From contig ML680046.1 in the NCBI GenBank assembly GCA_007922225.1, positions 124,906 to 188,905 on the forward strand: a stretch of 64,000 nt of DNA, in the 5' to 3' direction. The position numbers and the translations under genes are program-made. Every line of letters starts with the position of its first letter. Position 1 is the stretch's first letter. Under the pieces are notes generated by a model, which did no database searches, was not told the origin of the DNA, and saw only the letters and a list, made by a program, of their open reading frames with translations. This DNA comes from Emydura subglobosa. Taxonomy: Eukaryota > Chordata > Testudines > Chelidae. Of this stretch, positions 45,875-56,730 are shown one piece after another.

Positions 45875-46645
45875 TCCATAGATATAGAGACTTTAAGGCC
45901 AGAAGAGACCATTAGATCATCTATTTTTGACCTCCTATATATCACAGGACCTTAAATTTCACCCAGGTAGCCTTGTGTTTAACCAATAATTTGTATTTGA
46001 CTATAGCAGAACTTCCAAAAAGGCATCCAATCTTGATCTGAAGACATCAAGAGATGGAGAATACACTACTTCCCTTGGTAGTTTGTTCCACTGGCTAATC
46101 ACCCTCACTGTTAAAACGGCGTGCCTAATTTTTAATTTGAATTTGTCTGGCTTCAATTTCCCAGCCATCAGTTCCTTTTATGCCTGATAGAATAAAGAGT
46201 CTTTTGGTACATGGTGTATTTTCTGCATGAAGGTACTTCTAAACTATAATCATGTCACCTCTAAGTCTTCTTTTTGACAAGTTAAACAGACGGAGCTCTT
46301 TAAGTCGTTCACTGTAAGACATTTTCTCCAGCCCTCAAATAATTTTAGTGGGTGTTTTCTGTACCCACTCCAGTTTTTCAACATCCTTTTTAAACTGGAC
46401 ACCAGAACTGGACGCCGTATTCAGTGTGGATCTCACCAGTGCCATATAAAGGGTAAAATGCCCACCCTACTCCTCCTCACTATTCTGTTTACACATCCAA
46501 GGATTGCATTGACCCCCTATGCTGCAGCATCTCACTGGTAGCTCATGTTCCATTGCTTCTCCTCTCTGATACCTAAATCCTTTTCAGACTCACTGCTCTG
46601 CAGGATACAGTCTCCTGTTCTGTAGCTAAGGCCTGCATTCCTTGT
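45875..46645 (-). mobile_element. CR1 LINE 3' end, antisense
   Basis: Reads gaccattagatcatctattt, gtttgttccactggctaatc, aagtcttctttttgacaagt and acaccagaactggacgccgt, reverse-complement CR1 sequence. Block F lacks it at the matching site near 51,700, so it entered after the E/F duplication or was lost from F. Confidence 0.8.
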
Positions 46646-47190
46646 TCCTGAGAATATCAATTTAGAATATGGAGTGACTGTGGAACCACAGACACTGGTG
46701 TGCAGGTGTTGGTGTTTCGTTGGTGATCATTGTGTGTCTGGTTATCGATTCCCGCCTTTAAAGTCTCTTCTGTTTATATTGCCCTTTCTCAGGGAGTCAC
46801 ACGATGGCTGCCTTTCAGGTTTGTTGCCATCCCTCACTGATCACCAGATGACCAGTTATGTCAAAGTACATGTATGGTAAAAATGAAGGAGCGTGTCTGG
46901 GTTACCAGCAGCCAATAGATCACAGGGGCAGCCTCCCTCTGCAATCTCAGCATCTTTTACAGTGGTATCCAGCTGACTGAAGCAGATTTCCTTACTATGG
47001 GCTTGATCCAGTCCAGTGGAAGGTCCCTCATTGATTTCAGTGGCCATAGTGTCAGGCCCTATCTACCTCGCAGAGACCCTGCACCCTGTTGCAGGAGGAC
47101 ACAGGATAATGCAGGGGTGATGCTGAAATTATGATTAACTCAAGGAAGCATCTGTTACATGAGGGAAACTGAAACCGAACAGGGCAAGGA

Positions 47191-47218
47191 GGTTTTTGTA
47201 TGGGTCTGTATCACTGTG
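47191..47218 (-). other. Canonical 12-RSS of V14
   Basis: CACAGTG, spacer ATACAGACCCAT, ACAAAAACC. Confidence 0.97.
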
Positions 47219-47806
47219 AGAGGGAAGCTATAACCCTGCTGGCAATAATAATCTGCAGCATCTTCAGCCTCAACACTGCTGATAGTGAGAGTGTAATCGC
47301 TGTAGCCGCTCCCAGACTGACTGCCACTGAACCGGGCTGGGACCCCAGAGGCGAGGGTAGAGCCAGAATAAATGAGAAGCTTCGGAGCTTGTCCCGACTT
47401 CTGTTGGTACCAGCCTAAGTAGTTGCCTGTGCTGGAACTGGCTTTGCAGTTAATGGTGACTCTGTCTCCTGGGGATACTGCCATTGATTCTGGAGTCTGA
47501 GTCATCACAATGTCCCCGCTGGAGTCTGAACATAAAATAAAATAACATATAAATTAACATAACATTTAAGTAAGTAAATCATTTAGTGCTTTCCCATCTT
47601 ATTTTATCTTTATATCTGAATTTACAGAAAGCAGTATAAAAAATGAGTGCATTTAAATAACCAATATATTTCAGATTGAGTAGTGTGTTTTATATATATC
47701 TAGGGATCAGTCTCTCATTATCCCACCAAACCTGTGTTGTTTCAATGTGATTCTTACCCTGGATCCAGAGCACTAATAACCAGATGAGCTGAGCCTGTGA
47801 AGTCAT
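47219..47806 (-). CDS. IGKV: V14, intact kappa V, extended framework 3
   Basis: Leader exon 47,758-47,806 ([16 protein letters not shown]), intron 47,526-47,757, V exon 47,219-47,525. The mature domain starts [15 protein letters not shown], then [53 protein letters not shown] and [16 protein letters not shown]. Framework 3 has three residues more than the common [14 protein letters not shown] form, which lengthens the DE turn. Invariant residues and frame are intact. An octamer variant lies 112 bp upstream with an ATATATAA box between. Duplicate of V16. Confidence 0.95.
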
Positions 47807-47870
47807 CTTGTTGTGTCTGGACTGACCAAAACTGAGCAATAAACTCTGAAGACTGTGAAAAGTGACCCCC

Positions 47871-47925
47871 ATATATAACTGCTCAGAGAAGCAGGGAAAT
47901 ATCAGGTAGGTGTGAATATGCAAAA
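47871..47925 (-). promoter_or_regulatory. V14 promoter: octamer-like and TATA-like sites
   Basis: TTTTGCAT on the coding strand at 47,918-47,925 (one mismatch) and TTATATAT at about 47,871-47,878, upstream of the V14 start. Confidence 0.7.
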
Positions 47926-47999
47926 CATCTTCTCTCAGTCTTTGGGTCTTGCTTCAATCTGTTTTTAAAGAGTCACTCTTGCATTGTATTTGTCTATAT

Positions 48000-48895
48000 G
48001 CCATATAGATTTAGATAAAGGCACAGAGAGTACACTTATAACGTTTGTGGACGATACCAAGCCGGGAGGGGTTGCAAGTGCTTTGGAGGATAGGATTAAA
48101 ATTCAAAATGATCTGGACAAACTGGAGAAATGGTCTGAAGTAAATAGGATGAAATTCAATAAGGACAAATGCAAAATGTTCCTTCCTAAGTGGAATAATC
48201 CGTTCCATACATACAAAAAGGGGAAATGACTGCCTAGGAAGGAGTACTGCGGAAAGGACTCTGGGGTCATAGTGCATCACAAGCTAAATATGATTTAACA
48301 GTGTAACACTTGGGAAAAAAACAAACAAAGCAAACAGCATTCTGGGATGTATTATCAGGGATGTTGTAAGCAAGACATGACAAGTAACTCTTCCACTAAA
48401 CTCCATGCTAATTAGGCCTCAACTGGAGTATTGTGTTCAGTTCTGGGTGTCATAATTCAGAAAAGATTTGGAGAAAGTCCCGAGAGAAGCAACAAAAATG
48501 ATTAAAGGTCTAGAAAGCATGACCTATTATGGAAGATTGAAAAACTTGGGTTTGCTTAGTCTGGAGAAGAGAAGACTGAGGGGAGACATGATAACAGTTT
48601 TCAAGTACATAAAAGATTGTTACAAGGAGGAGAAAGAAAAATTGTTCTCCTTAACCTCTGAGAATAGGACAAGAAGCAATGGGTTTAAATTGCAGCAAGA
48701 GTGGTTTAGGTTGGACATTAGGAAAAACTTGCTAACTGTCAGGGTAGTTAAGCATTTGAATAAATTGCATAGGGAGGTTGTGGAATCTCCGTCATTGGAG
48801 ATTTTAAAAAGCAGGTTAGACAAACGCTTGTCAGGGATGATGCAAGGGACTGGACTAGACGACCTCTTGAGGTCCCTTCCAGTCCTATGATATGG
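48000..48895 (+). mobile_element. CR1 LINE 3' end, sense
   Basis: Plus frames encode the C-terminal CR1 ORF2 region (LITFVDDTKPGGVASA, FNKDKCKMFL, then LKNLGLLSLEKRRLRGDMIT and FRLDIRKNLLTVRVVKHL) with several breaks, then a 3' end gacctcttgaggtcccttcc agtcctatgat. 5' truncated. Confidence 0.87.
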
Positions 48896-48917
48896 GAGGA
48901 TTTTTCCCATATCATAG
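48885..48917. repeat. Perfect 13-bp inverted repeat
   Basis: CTATGATATGGGA at 48,885-48,897 and its exact complement at 48,905-48,917 flank a 7-nt loop. It lies at the end of the CR1 copy. Confidence 0.9.
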
Positions 48918-50684
48918 AAAAATCAGGTTTATCCCTCAAACTCAGACAGCCCAAGGGCTGGATTCCCCATGGTCTTGCACTTCCTCCTCATGGACACCTG
49001 TGTCGAATGGGCTGATTCTTCAGTGACCTGTTCCTTTGTCTGGTTACTTGCACCTGTGCAAAATGAAATGCTTCCTACTTGGGGTGCAAACACTTTGACA
49101 CCCACTGTGCACTGACCTAAATGATGACACCAAGGACTGGCTCTGGAGGATCAGGTCCTCTGGCCATGTGGGGTTTTAGTTTGAGATTAATAAAACCAGC
49201 AAAGAAGGAACCAACATAAAATCTCCCCAAGGAATAAAGTAGCATCTCTTGCTCCAGCAGACAGGCAGGCGGAGTTCTTCTGTTTAAAGGGGCAGTGAAC
49301 ATAAACCTGAATCCTAGCCACACTCACCCTCTTGTACTTTTTCCCCTCACTTTGAATTTGAAGACAAATCTCATTTAAGTCATGGTGAAATTTACCATTC
49401 ACTACATTGGGGGCAGGATGGAGTCATTGGTGCTATCAAATCCTTTTAAAATTAAACTCCTGTAGTTTCCAGCACGTCTGTTTTGATTTTGGAGTAGCAT
49501 TGTTTGCAAACAAGCATTTAGATTGGCCCTTGTGAAAGCTCTGGGTTGAGGCCTGAAATCGAATTCTTCCTCTTCCTTTTAAAATGCTTCCAGATGTCTA
49601 AATCCTTAGGTATTTGGGGATAGTTCAGAAAAAGCTGCTCGGTTTGCACCAGTGACTGCACAGGCTGGGCAGGGTTTTGCAAGGGTGGATGGGGAGTGCT
49701 CTGGGCAGGGCATTCTCCTCTTTGTTTCCACACAAATTGCAAGTCCTCTAATGTGCATATTACAGGCAAACTCTTCTGGATGTCTGTGGTCCGTTGGGAG
49801 TTGAGAATTTCTTTGCCTGTCTAGGAGAGCTTTACAGCATACACATTGTATGGTAGGTAACAGTATGACATTGTACAGCAGTGACGGTGTAGTGCATTAC
49901 ATATGGCCAGGACAGCAGCTCGTTATTGGTGAATGACTGTGAGGGACATGGGTACTTTTGCCCTGTTGTCTGGCATGGGGACAGAGAGACGGGTTTACAC
50001 AGGAAACTGAAGGGACTTGGATTTTCTTTCTTCCCATCCTATAACTTCCCTTATCCAGATCTTCCTCCAAACTCATCCAGATTCTCTCTGTTATGGCCTT
50101 CCTGATTTACCCCATTTGCCTCCCTGAATCCCTCCTTGCCATAAGGCATCTCTTCAGGCCCTGTTGAACCCAGGGAGATATGTGCAAGATGCTGCCAGCT
50201 GCCACTTGGTTCAACTTTAAATGCAGGCAAGAAGTGCTGTGCCACCAGCACTCAGCATAGGCAGCTGAGCCAGAAGATGTGTTGCCACTGAAAGGGATAG
50301 GAGAGGGAGTTGCTGGGTGAAGGCCAGGATGAGATGGAATCCAGCTGGCGATTTTTTGACATTATGCTCCTGTCTTCCTGAGACCAGGCGTTCACGGAAC
50401 TGAGACACCACTCAGGAGGAGTAATCCAGGCTCAGGTTGCTGGTTCAGTTCTCCAGAACCTGAGCATTCAACACTCAGGATGGCTCAGGTTCTTCACCCT
50501 GTTGGGTGAATAGTTCTGCAGGAAAAAGGAAGGGGGGGACATTGTAGCTGCTGTACTTGGAAGGATTTCACAGCTTTCTGGTTCCAGTGCCATAGCTGTA
50601 AAGTTCCATTGGCTCAGGGACTGGCTAAAGGAAGCGTCTGTGACATGAGTGAAAGAAACTCTACAAAATGGGGAGACTTTTGTA

Positions 50685-50979
50685 CAGATGGCCTTTCACC
50701 TCATTGACTATAATAATCTCCAGCATCATCTGCTTCAACCCCACAGATCCTGAGCATGTGATCAGCGCAGTCATTCCCAACTCCACTGATCTGGCCTGGA
50801 GCATCCTCAGGGTTGACAGAAGCAGCATAGAGAAGAAGTTTTTGGTTTGTCCCAGTTTCTGTTGGTACCAGACTATAGCATAGAGTGTTGGAACTGCCTT
50901 TGAAGAACATAATTCTGCTTTCTTTTCAAAACCGTGGGAAGGATTTTGGAGACAGTCATCCCCATCCGACTGTTAGAAT
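50685..50979 (-). pseudogene. IGKV: V15, kappa V pseudogene without RSS
   Basis: Counterpart of V13. A V exon acceptor is present at 50,980. Framework 1 is frameshifted and truncated, the Trp35 region reads as VPTETGTNQK in a shifted frame, and framework 3 is degenerate (SGVGNDCADHMLRI). The second cysteine codon reads Ser (DYYSQ). The RSS heptamer and spacer are deleted: a nonamer-like gacttttgt at 50,675-50,683 abuts the exon directly. No leader exon is seen. Confidence 0.88.
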
Positions 50980-52352
50980 CTGAGTAAAGAGGAAACTATG
51001 GATAAAGATTTATCAGTAAAAAGATATTTCTGTACGGAATCATATACAGTGGATTCCTCTTTTCTTACTTTAATGTAAAAATGCATCCTAAGTGTAAATC
51101 CCTTGAAATCACTGCAACTATATCAGGCCGGAATTTGTTTCCAGGGTTCTAAGGATGTTAGTGGAATGTGAAACTTTCTAAACTATAGTCCATGGGTTTT
51201 TTATTTCCATACAATTGAGTGCTCAGTCCATGTTTTAGCCATAAAAGAAAGATGTGAAATTCTCATGCATATGTTTATATCCTAGTGCAGTTGATCTTTA
51301 CAGAGAGGCTGAGGGGAATGGCAGTACAGTTAAGGTGCCTGAAGATTCATCATGCTTTCCAAGTGTAGCAGTCTGGCCCGAACAGTGGTAGATAGAATAA
51401 ATTGCAGTTGCAGAATCTGGCTTCATGCCATGCACAGTTTATTTCACACCCAGATGAGGGGAAAGGAAGAGGCATCCCACAGACCCAAATGGAAAGGATA
51501 CGTTTTGTATTAGCTGAAAGGGCAGGCTTCCCTTAGATCAAAATTGATATAGAAAAGGACAGGGTTTCCTCTAGCCAGAATTACAGCAGTAGATGCAAGT
51601 TAGGAAAAATAGAGACAGAAGTGAGCATAACAAAAAATCAGCATTTTCCAGCAGTCCTTCAGTGTGGAATCTCAGACACATGGCATTTCCTTTTGCAGAG
51701 AATATGAGATAACTGTGGTGTCTCAAACACCGGGGTGTGGGATCTGTTTGCACATATTGACACTTCAGGGGTGACCACTGTCTGGTTCTCAACTCCAGCC
51801 TTTACAGTCATTTCTGCTTAGCCCTTCTGTATTCCCAGGGAATCACCCAAATGCTACCTTTTAGGTTTGTTAGCGTCCCTCACCGGACACCTGCTGATCA
51901 ACTATGCTCAATGTATGTGTATGTTAAAAAATGACAGGGAAGTGTTTCTGGGTTACTGGCAACCATTATATCCCAGAATCAGCTTCCTTCTGTAATCTCA
52001 GCATTTTGTGCAATAGTATCCAGCTGTGTAAAGCAGATTTCAAACCCTTCCTTATAAAAGGCTTGATCTAACGCAATAGAAGGATTCTTGTTGGCCTCAA
52101 TGGGCATTGACTGAGGCCCTATCTACAGTGCAGAGACCCTTCACCCCATGGCAGCAAGACACTGTCTAACACAGCTGTTCTTTCCAGACTGGGATTATCT
52201 CTAGGAAGCATCTGTTGTGTGAGAACAAGGAGAGTCCTGTAGCACCATAAAGACTAATACATTTCTGTGGGCATAAGCTTTCGTGGGCTGCAACCCACTT
52301 CGTCAGATGTTGTGTGAGAGAAACTGAAACCAAACAGGGGAGCTGGGGAGGA
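50980..52352. other. Intergenic spacer between V15 and V16
   Basis: Aligns with 45,380-45,870 and 46,650-47,190 of block E. Holds the SINE-like insertion at 52,224-52,307. No gene seen. Confidence 0.65.
52224..52307 (+). mobile_element. 84-bp SINE-like retroposon
   Basis: Same element as 24,166-24,245 in the other orientation (aacaaggagagtcctgtagc ... acccacttcgtcagat). Flanked by perfect 11-bp direct repeats TGTTGTGTGAG (52,213-52,223 and 52,308-52,318). The block E site near 47,151 (tgttacatgag) is unoccupied. Confidence 0.87.
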
Positions 52353-52380
52353 GGTTTTTGTATGGGTCTGTATCACTGTG
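52353..52380 (-). other. Canonical 12-RSS of V16
   Basis: CACAGTG, spacer ATACAGACCCAT, ACAAAAACC. Confidence 0.97.
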
Positions 52381-52919
52381 AAAGGGATGCTAGCACCCTG
52401 CTGACAATAGTAATCTCCTGCATCTTCAGTTTCGGCACTGCTGATGGTGAGTGTGTAATCAGTGTAGCCGCTCCCAGACTGACTGCCACTGAACCGGGCT
52501 GGGACTCCAGAGGCGAGGGTAGTGCCGTAATAAATGAGAAGCTTCGGAGCTTGTCCTGACTTCTGTTGGTACCAGGCTAAGTTGTTGCCTGTGCTGGAAC
52601 TGGCTTTGCAGTTAATGGTGACTCTGTCTCCTGGGGATACTGCCATTGATTCTGGAGTCTGAGTCATCACAATGTCCCCGCTGGAGTCTGAACATAAAAT
52701 AAAATATAAATTAACACAATGAGTAAATCAGTTGTTACATTTGTATCATATTTTAATCTTTTTTTTATCCTAAATTTGAGATTAAACAGGCTATTGTGTG
52801 TATACATATGACTGGGAGCTGTCTAAGGCTCGAGTTCTCCAACAAAACCTCATCTCAATTTGATTCTTACCCTGGATCCAGAGCACTAACAGCCAGATGA
52901 GCTGAGCCTGTGAGATCAT
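52381..52919 (-). CDS. IGKV: V16, intact kappa V, extended framework 3
   Basis: Leader exon 52,871-52,919 ([16 protein letters not shown]), intron 52,687-52,870, V exon 52,381-52,686. The mature domain starts [15 protein letters not shown], then [53 protein letters not shown] and [16 protein letters not shown]. It shares the three-residue framework 3 extension with V14, its block E partner. Octamer variant 109 bp upstream. The SINE-like insertion lies just beyond the RSS and leaves it intact. No defect seen. Confidence 0.95.
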
Positions 52920-53027
52920 CTTGCTACGTCTCGATTGACCGGAGCTGAGCAATAAACCATTAAGACTGTAAAAAGTGACTCGATATATAACTGGTCAGAG
53001 CCGCAGGGAAATGAGTCATGTGTGAAT

Positions 53028-53035
53028 ATGCAAAG
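53028..53035 (-). promoter_or_regulatory. Octamer-like site of V16
   Basis: CTTTGCAT on the coding strand, about 109 bp upstream of the start; a TTATATAT box lies near 52,982-52,990. Confidence 0.7.
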
Positions 53036-54499
53036 CATCTCGCCTCTGTCCCTGTGTCACAGGCTCAGAGCCTAGAAATGGAGATCTGATTTGTTTGCAT
53101 CATTTAAGAAGTTCTGTCATTTTTATCGCAGTCACTTATTACAAAGGACTGAGCTTAACCAGAATGCTAGTGTCTGTAGTGTGTTCAGGGTGAATTTGTT
53201 ACGTATCTGTGCTGCTACCTGCTGCCACGGGGGAGATATGCAGCGCCATTAGTTTGTGTGTGCTGTGCAGAATACTGAATGCAATGCAATACACTACAGA
53301 ACACGTTACCTTTAAATACCTTTAAATACAGACATCGGTTGCGTTGTGCATCGACTGTAGGGGGCGCTGTGGAGCCACACAGAGCCTGTGGGAGCACTGA
53401 GAGGCATCTGTGGTGGGGCTGCTCAGTGCACCTGGAGGGGGCGCTCTTTCCTCTAAGCTTTACAATGAAGCAGATAACCTCCCTAGTGTGTTATCCTCTC
53501 AGCACCCCTGGGGCTGGATGGGGCGAGCAGTCCCTATTCGTGTGGGTGGCTTTTATGCAGGCTTCCCTAGTGGGGTTGCTCCCTGCACGGCCCACCCCTC
53601 CCATGCACCCGTCCAAGGACTGCTCCCTTTCTGGCCCACACTGCTAGTCACAGGAAGGGCTGGCACTTCAGATCTATTGTTTGCACAGCTCTTCATTGAA
53701 AGGCAAATCCTGCCGCCCCCTGCACAGCGTGGACAGGCCCAGATGCAGAAGCCGCTGTGGTTCTGCTACTCTGGGACAGGTCTCGGGGTACATAGGTTCC
53801 CGTGCACTGTGGAGAGAAAAATGCTGCAGGAACTCCATGTGTCTGTGGCTCTGCGGGGAGGGGCCATGGATTCAGCAGTCACTGGCCACCGTATAGTGGG
53901 ACTACTAAGACCACAGACTTTGCTCTAGCCCAGAGGCTGGGGTAGAGGCCACAGAGCAGATCTGCTGCCACTCTATGGCCTGAGAGGAGGCTATATCTCT
54001 CTCATGCCCTCAGGGTGTTTCCCAATGCTCTGAAGGAGGGGACTTAGAGCTGTAGTGGCTGATTGGAGGCTTATGGAACCACTCTGCCTCTGCTGGACAA
54101 ACTCTTCAGAACCAAGCTCTCAAGTCACCTGTTCCCTAGGGCTGATTTAGAAAAGAGCAACACTGTTCTTGTTGTGTCCCACCAAATGACTGCGAACGAG
54201 TCCCCTGTTTACAAAGCAGCTGTACAGGTAGCTGGAGGTAGAAACTTTAAGGGCTGGCCGGATCCAAAGCCCACTGAAGTCTATGGGTGTCTTTCCACTG
54301 GCTGAACTGGGCTTTGGCTCAGGCCTGTAAATCACAAAGATGGGGAGACTCTCAGCTAAGATTGCCAGCGTTTAGTGACGCTGTGGAATGCTGGTGGTCA
54401 GATTATTTATTATTATTTTTGTAATCTGTTGCCTTCCTCTGCACGCGGAGCACTGATCCCCTCTCTGCTGCCCCGAATTCAAATCCTGAGTGATTAATC

Positions 54500-54790
54500 C
54501 TTGGACCCAATCTCGCCCTGAAATAATAATGCCTATTTCTTATTCAGCCCTTTTCATCCGTAGTTCTCAAAGCGCTTCACAATCTTTAATGTGCTTGTCC
54601 TCACAACACCACTGTGTGGTAGGAAAGCATTGTTCTCATCCCCGTTTTACAACCGGGGGAGTGAGGCAGAGAGAAGCTAAATGACTTGCCTAAGGTCACA
54701 CAGGAAGTCCATGGCAGAGCAGGGAAATGAATATGGGTCTCCTGCAACCTGCACAGTGCCCTAACCACTGGGCCATCCTTCCCTCCTTAT
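54500..54790 (-). repeat. MIR-like SINE, antisense
   Basis: Contains caaagcgcttcacaatcttt, then atccccgttttacaaccggg, then gacttgcctaaggtcacaca and ccctaaccactgggccatcc: the complement of a MIR with its tail. Confidence 0.75.
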
Positions 54791-55580
54791 ACAGGGCTGA
54801 AGAAGGCAGGTTCTTCTCTCTCATTTAGGGAGCCTGAGAAGAGCTGGGCAGAATTCCCTGGTGCTAAGGACAGGGGGTGATGGGAATAGATATTTTTAAA
54901 ATATATATTTAGATTTATGCCCCGCACCCAGTAGTAATAGTTTAGATGCACACAGAAACTAGAAAAACAAACAATAGTCAAAGATGCTATCATCCCCTTC
55001 CTAAACCTTAGGGGTTACCTTCCAGCTCCCCAAGGGCCCAAAGAGGGGGTCTCAAAAAATCTCATCGGCAGCTAGACGAATAGATCCCATACCAGTGCAG
55101 CTAAAACACTGCAAGATTTCCTAAGCCTATGTTTGAGGCCACCTAAAAACGATCACAGTTGTGTTTTCCCTACGTTGTACAGCTACAAAGGGGCAGGTAG
55201 GACAGTAAATGCTTAGATAGCCTGGCACTATGTGATGCAAAAAATCTTCACAAGGGTGGATGGATGTAAGGATGGACAAACAGACCGACTAGATAGAAAG
55301 CAGGGGAACCTGCTGTCTTCATCTTTGTTGGTAAGTTTTGGGATGAGATCAGACGATTTCTAAACTGGTAAGGAAGTCAACACAGTGGTTAGCAGCCTCC
55401 ATATTTGTGCAGAAATTTCTACATTATGCATTAGGCCAACAGCATAAATGGAACAAAATGTAGAATGTTTCTGAAGGCTCCAACCTGGGGGTCTCCTGGT
55501 TCACTGGGCAGCTTTCTAACCCCATCTAACTGAACTCTGTAAAGAGAAATTATTGTATTGTGTAATAATTTATGTATGTC

Positions 55581-55841
55581 AGGCTATGTTTACACTGGCG
55601 GCGGCAAAATTGCTGTCGCCAGATCGATCTTTCAGGGTCGATTGAGCGGTCAGCGAGACCCGCTCAATTGATCCGGAAATCGACTGAACAAGTCCACCCC
55701 CTCTAGCGTAGTACTGAGCCGATGGGAACGCTGTGAACAGTGCACAGAAGCAATTGACATGAGTTATGCAAACTACTCTGCGTAGTTTGAGTCACTCCCG
55801 TCGACTGCCGCCGAATCATGCGGTAAGTGTAAACCAGCCCT
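55581..55841. mobile_element. MITE with 3-bp target repeat
   Basis: Ends ggctatgtttacact and agtgtaaaccagccc form an inverted pair, and tca flanks both sides, fitting the 3-bp duplications of PIF/Harbinger elements. Same family as 3,660 and 38,517, including the hairpin near 55,763-55,798. Confidence 0.75.
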
Positions 55842-55951
55842 CAGTGTGTTTAATCTTGTTCTGCACTGATGGGCTGTGAAACCAGGAAAGGCTTTGACGG
55901 TGTAACTGAAACACAGAGTTGCTATAGAAATGATGAACCAACACTGAGGGA

Positions 55952-55979
55952 GGTTTTTGTACGGGCCTGGATCACTGTG
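55952..55979 (-). other. 12-RSS of V17
   Basis: Heptamer CACAGTG and nonamer ACAAAAACC are perfect; the spacer ATCCAGGCCCGT is the most divergent among the intact genes. Confidence 0.97.
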
Positions 55980-56598
55980 TGAGAGGCCAGTCGTAGTGCT
56001 GTTGACAATAATAACTGCCAGCATCATCAGCTTGAAAACTGGTGATGGTAAAAGTGAAGTCTGTGCCAGACCCACTGCCGCTGAACCGGTCTGGGATCCC
56101 AGAGGGACGGGTGGAAGCGCTGTAGATAAGGAGTTTAGGAGCTTGTCCTGATTTCTGTTGGTACCAGGCCATGTTGCTGCTAACACTGGAACTGGCTTTG
56201 CAGTTGATGGTGACTCTGTCTCCAGGAGAAACTGCCAGGGATTCTGGAGTCTGGGTCATCACTATGTCCCCACTGGCATCTGTATGTGAAATCAAAACAT
56301 AAATCCATGTGTGTCCATAGTATTATCTGATGTTGTTTAAATTACCATAGCATTCATATCAACCAAGATTATATTTAATAGGAAACCATTTCAATTCTGT
56401 TCTTTACGTAGATAAAGCATGTGGAAGCATATACATGAGAATTGGAATCTATTTGAGAAATCGTTCCTCACTTTTATTCCGATGATCCTCTATAGCTTAT
56501 TGTCCATCTCTTTATGCATTTTTCTAAAATTCTAATCTAATGCACTTACCCTTCATAAAGAAAACTAGCACCCCAATGAGCAGAGTGTGTGACCTCAT
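55980..56598 (-). CDS. IGKV: V17, intact kappa V segment
   Basis: Leader exon 56,550-56,598 ([16 protein letters not shown]), intron 56,280-56,549, V exon 55,980-56,279. The mature domain starts [15 protein letters not shown], then [49 protein letters not shown] and [16 protein letters not shown]. Block D partner of V5, nearly identical in frameworks and different in the CDRs. Two octamer-like sites upstream. No defect seen. Confidence 0.95.
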
Positions 56599-56703
56599 CT
56601 TGAGAGCTGTGGACTGGCAGCTGCTGCTCAATGCACCGTGAGCTGTGACATGGAGCCGTTATAACTCCCCTGAGCCAAAGGGAAATGCCATTCAAGCATG
56701 GAT

Positions 56704-56730
56704 ATGCAAAATAAACATAGCTATGCAAAC
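56704..56730 (-). promoter_or_regulatory. Paired octamer-like sites upstream of V17
   Basis: ATGCAAAA (56,704-56,711) and ATGCAAAC (56,723-56,730) on the plus strand, positioned as for V5. Confidence 0.7.

Larger units (their letters stand above)
43989..47190. other. Intergenic spacer between V13 and V14
   Basis: Contains a MIR-like SINE (44,880-45,135) and an antisense CR1 end (45,875-46,645). The remainder aligns with 51,000-52,350 of block F. No gene seen. Confidence 0.65.
47926..50684. other. Intergenic spacer between V14 and V15
   Basis: Contains a CR1 copy at 48,000-48,895 with a hairpin at its end. From about 49,440 block F begins; 49,790-50,560 also aligns with 40,380-41,120 upstream of V12. 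No gene seen. Confidence 0.65.
53036..55951. other. Intergenic spacer between V16 and V17
   Basis: No gene seen. Open plus-strand frames at 53,279-53,928 have no recognisable motif. Contains a MIR-like SINE (54,500-54,790) and a MITE (55,581-55,841). Block D begins near 55,950. Confidence 0.65.

Noticed and set aside
53279..53928. Overlapping plus-strand open frames in a GC-richer spacer
   Set aside because: No domain, no splice or promoter context, and no second copy to compare.
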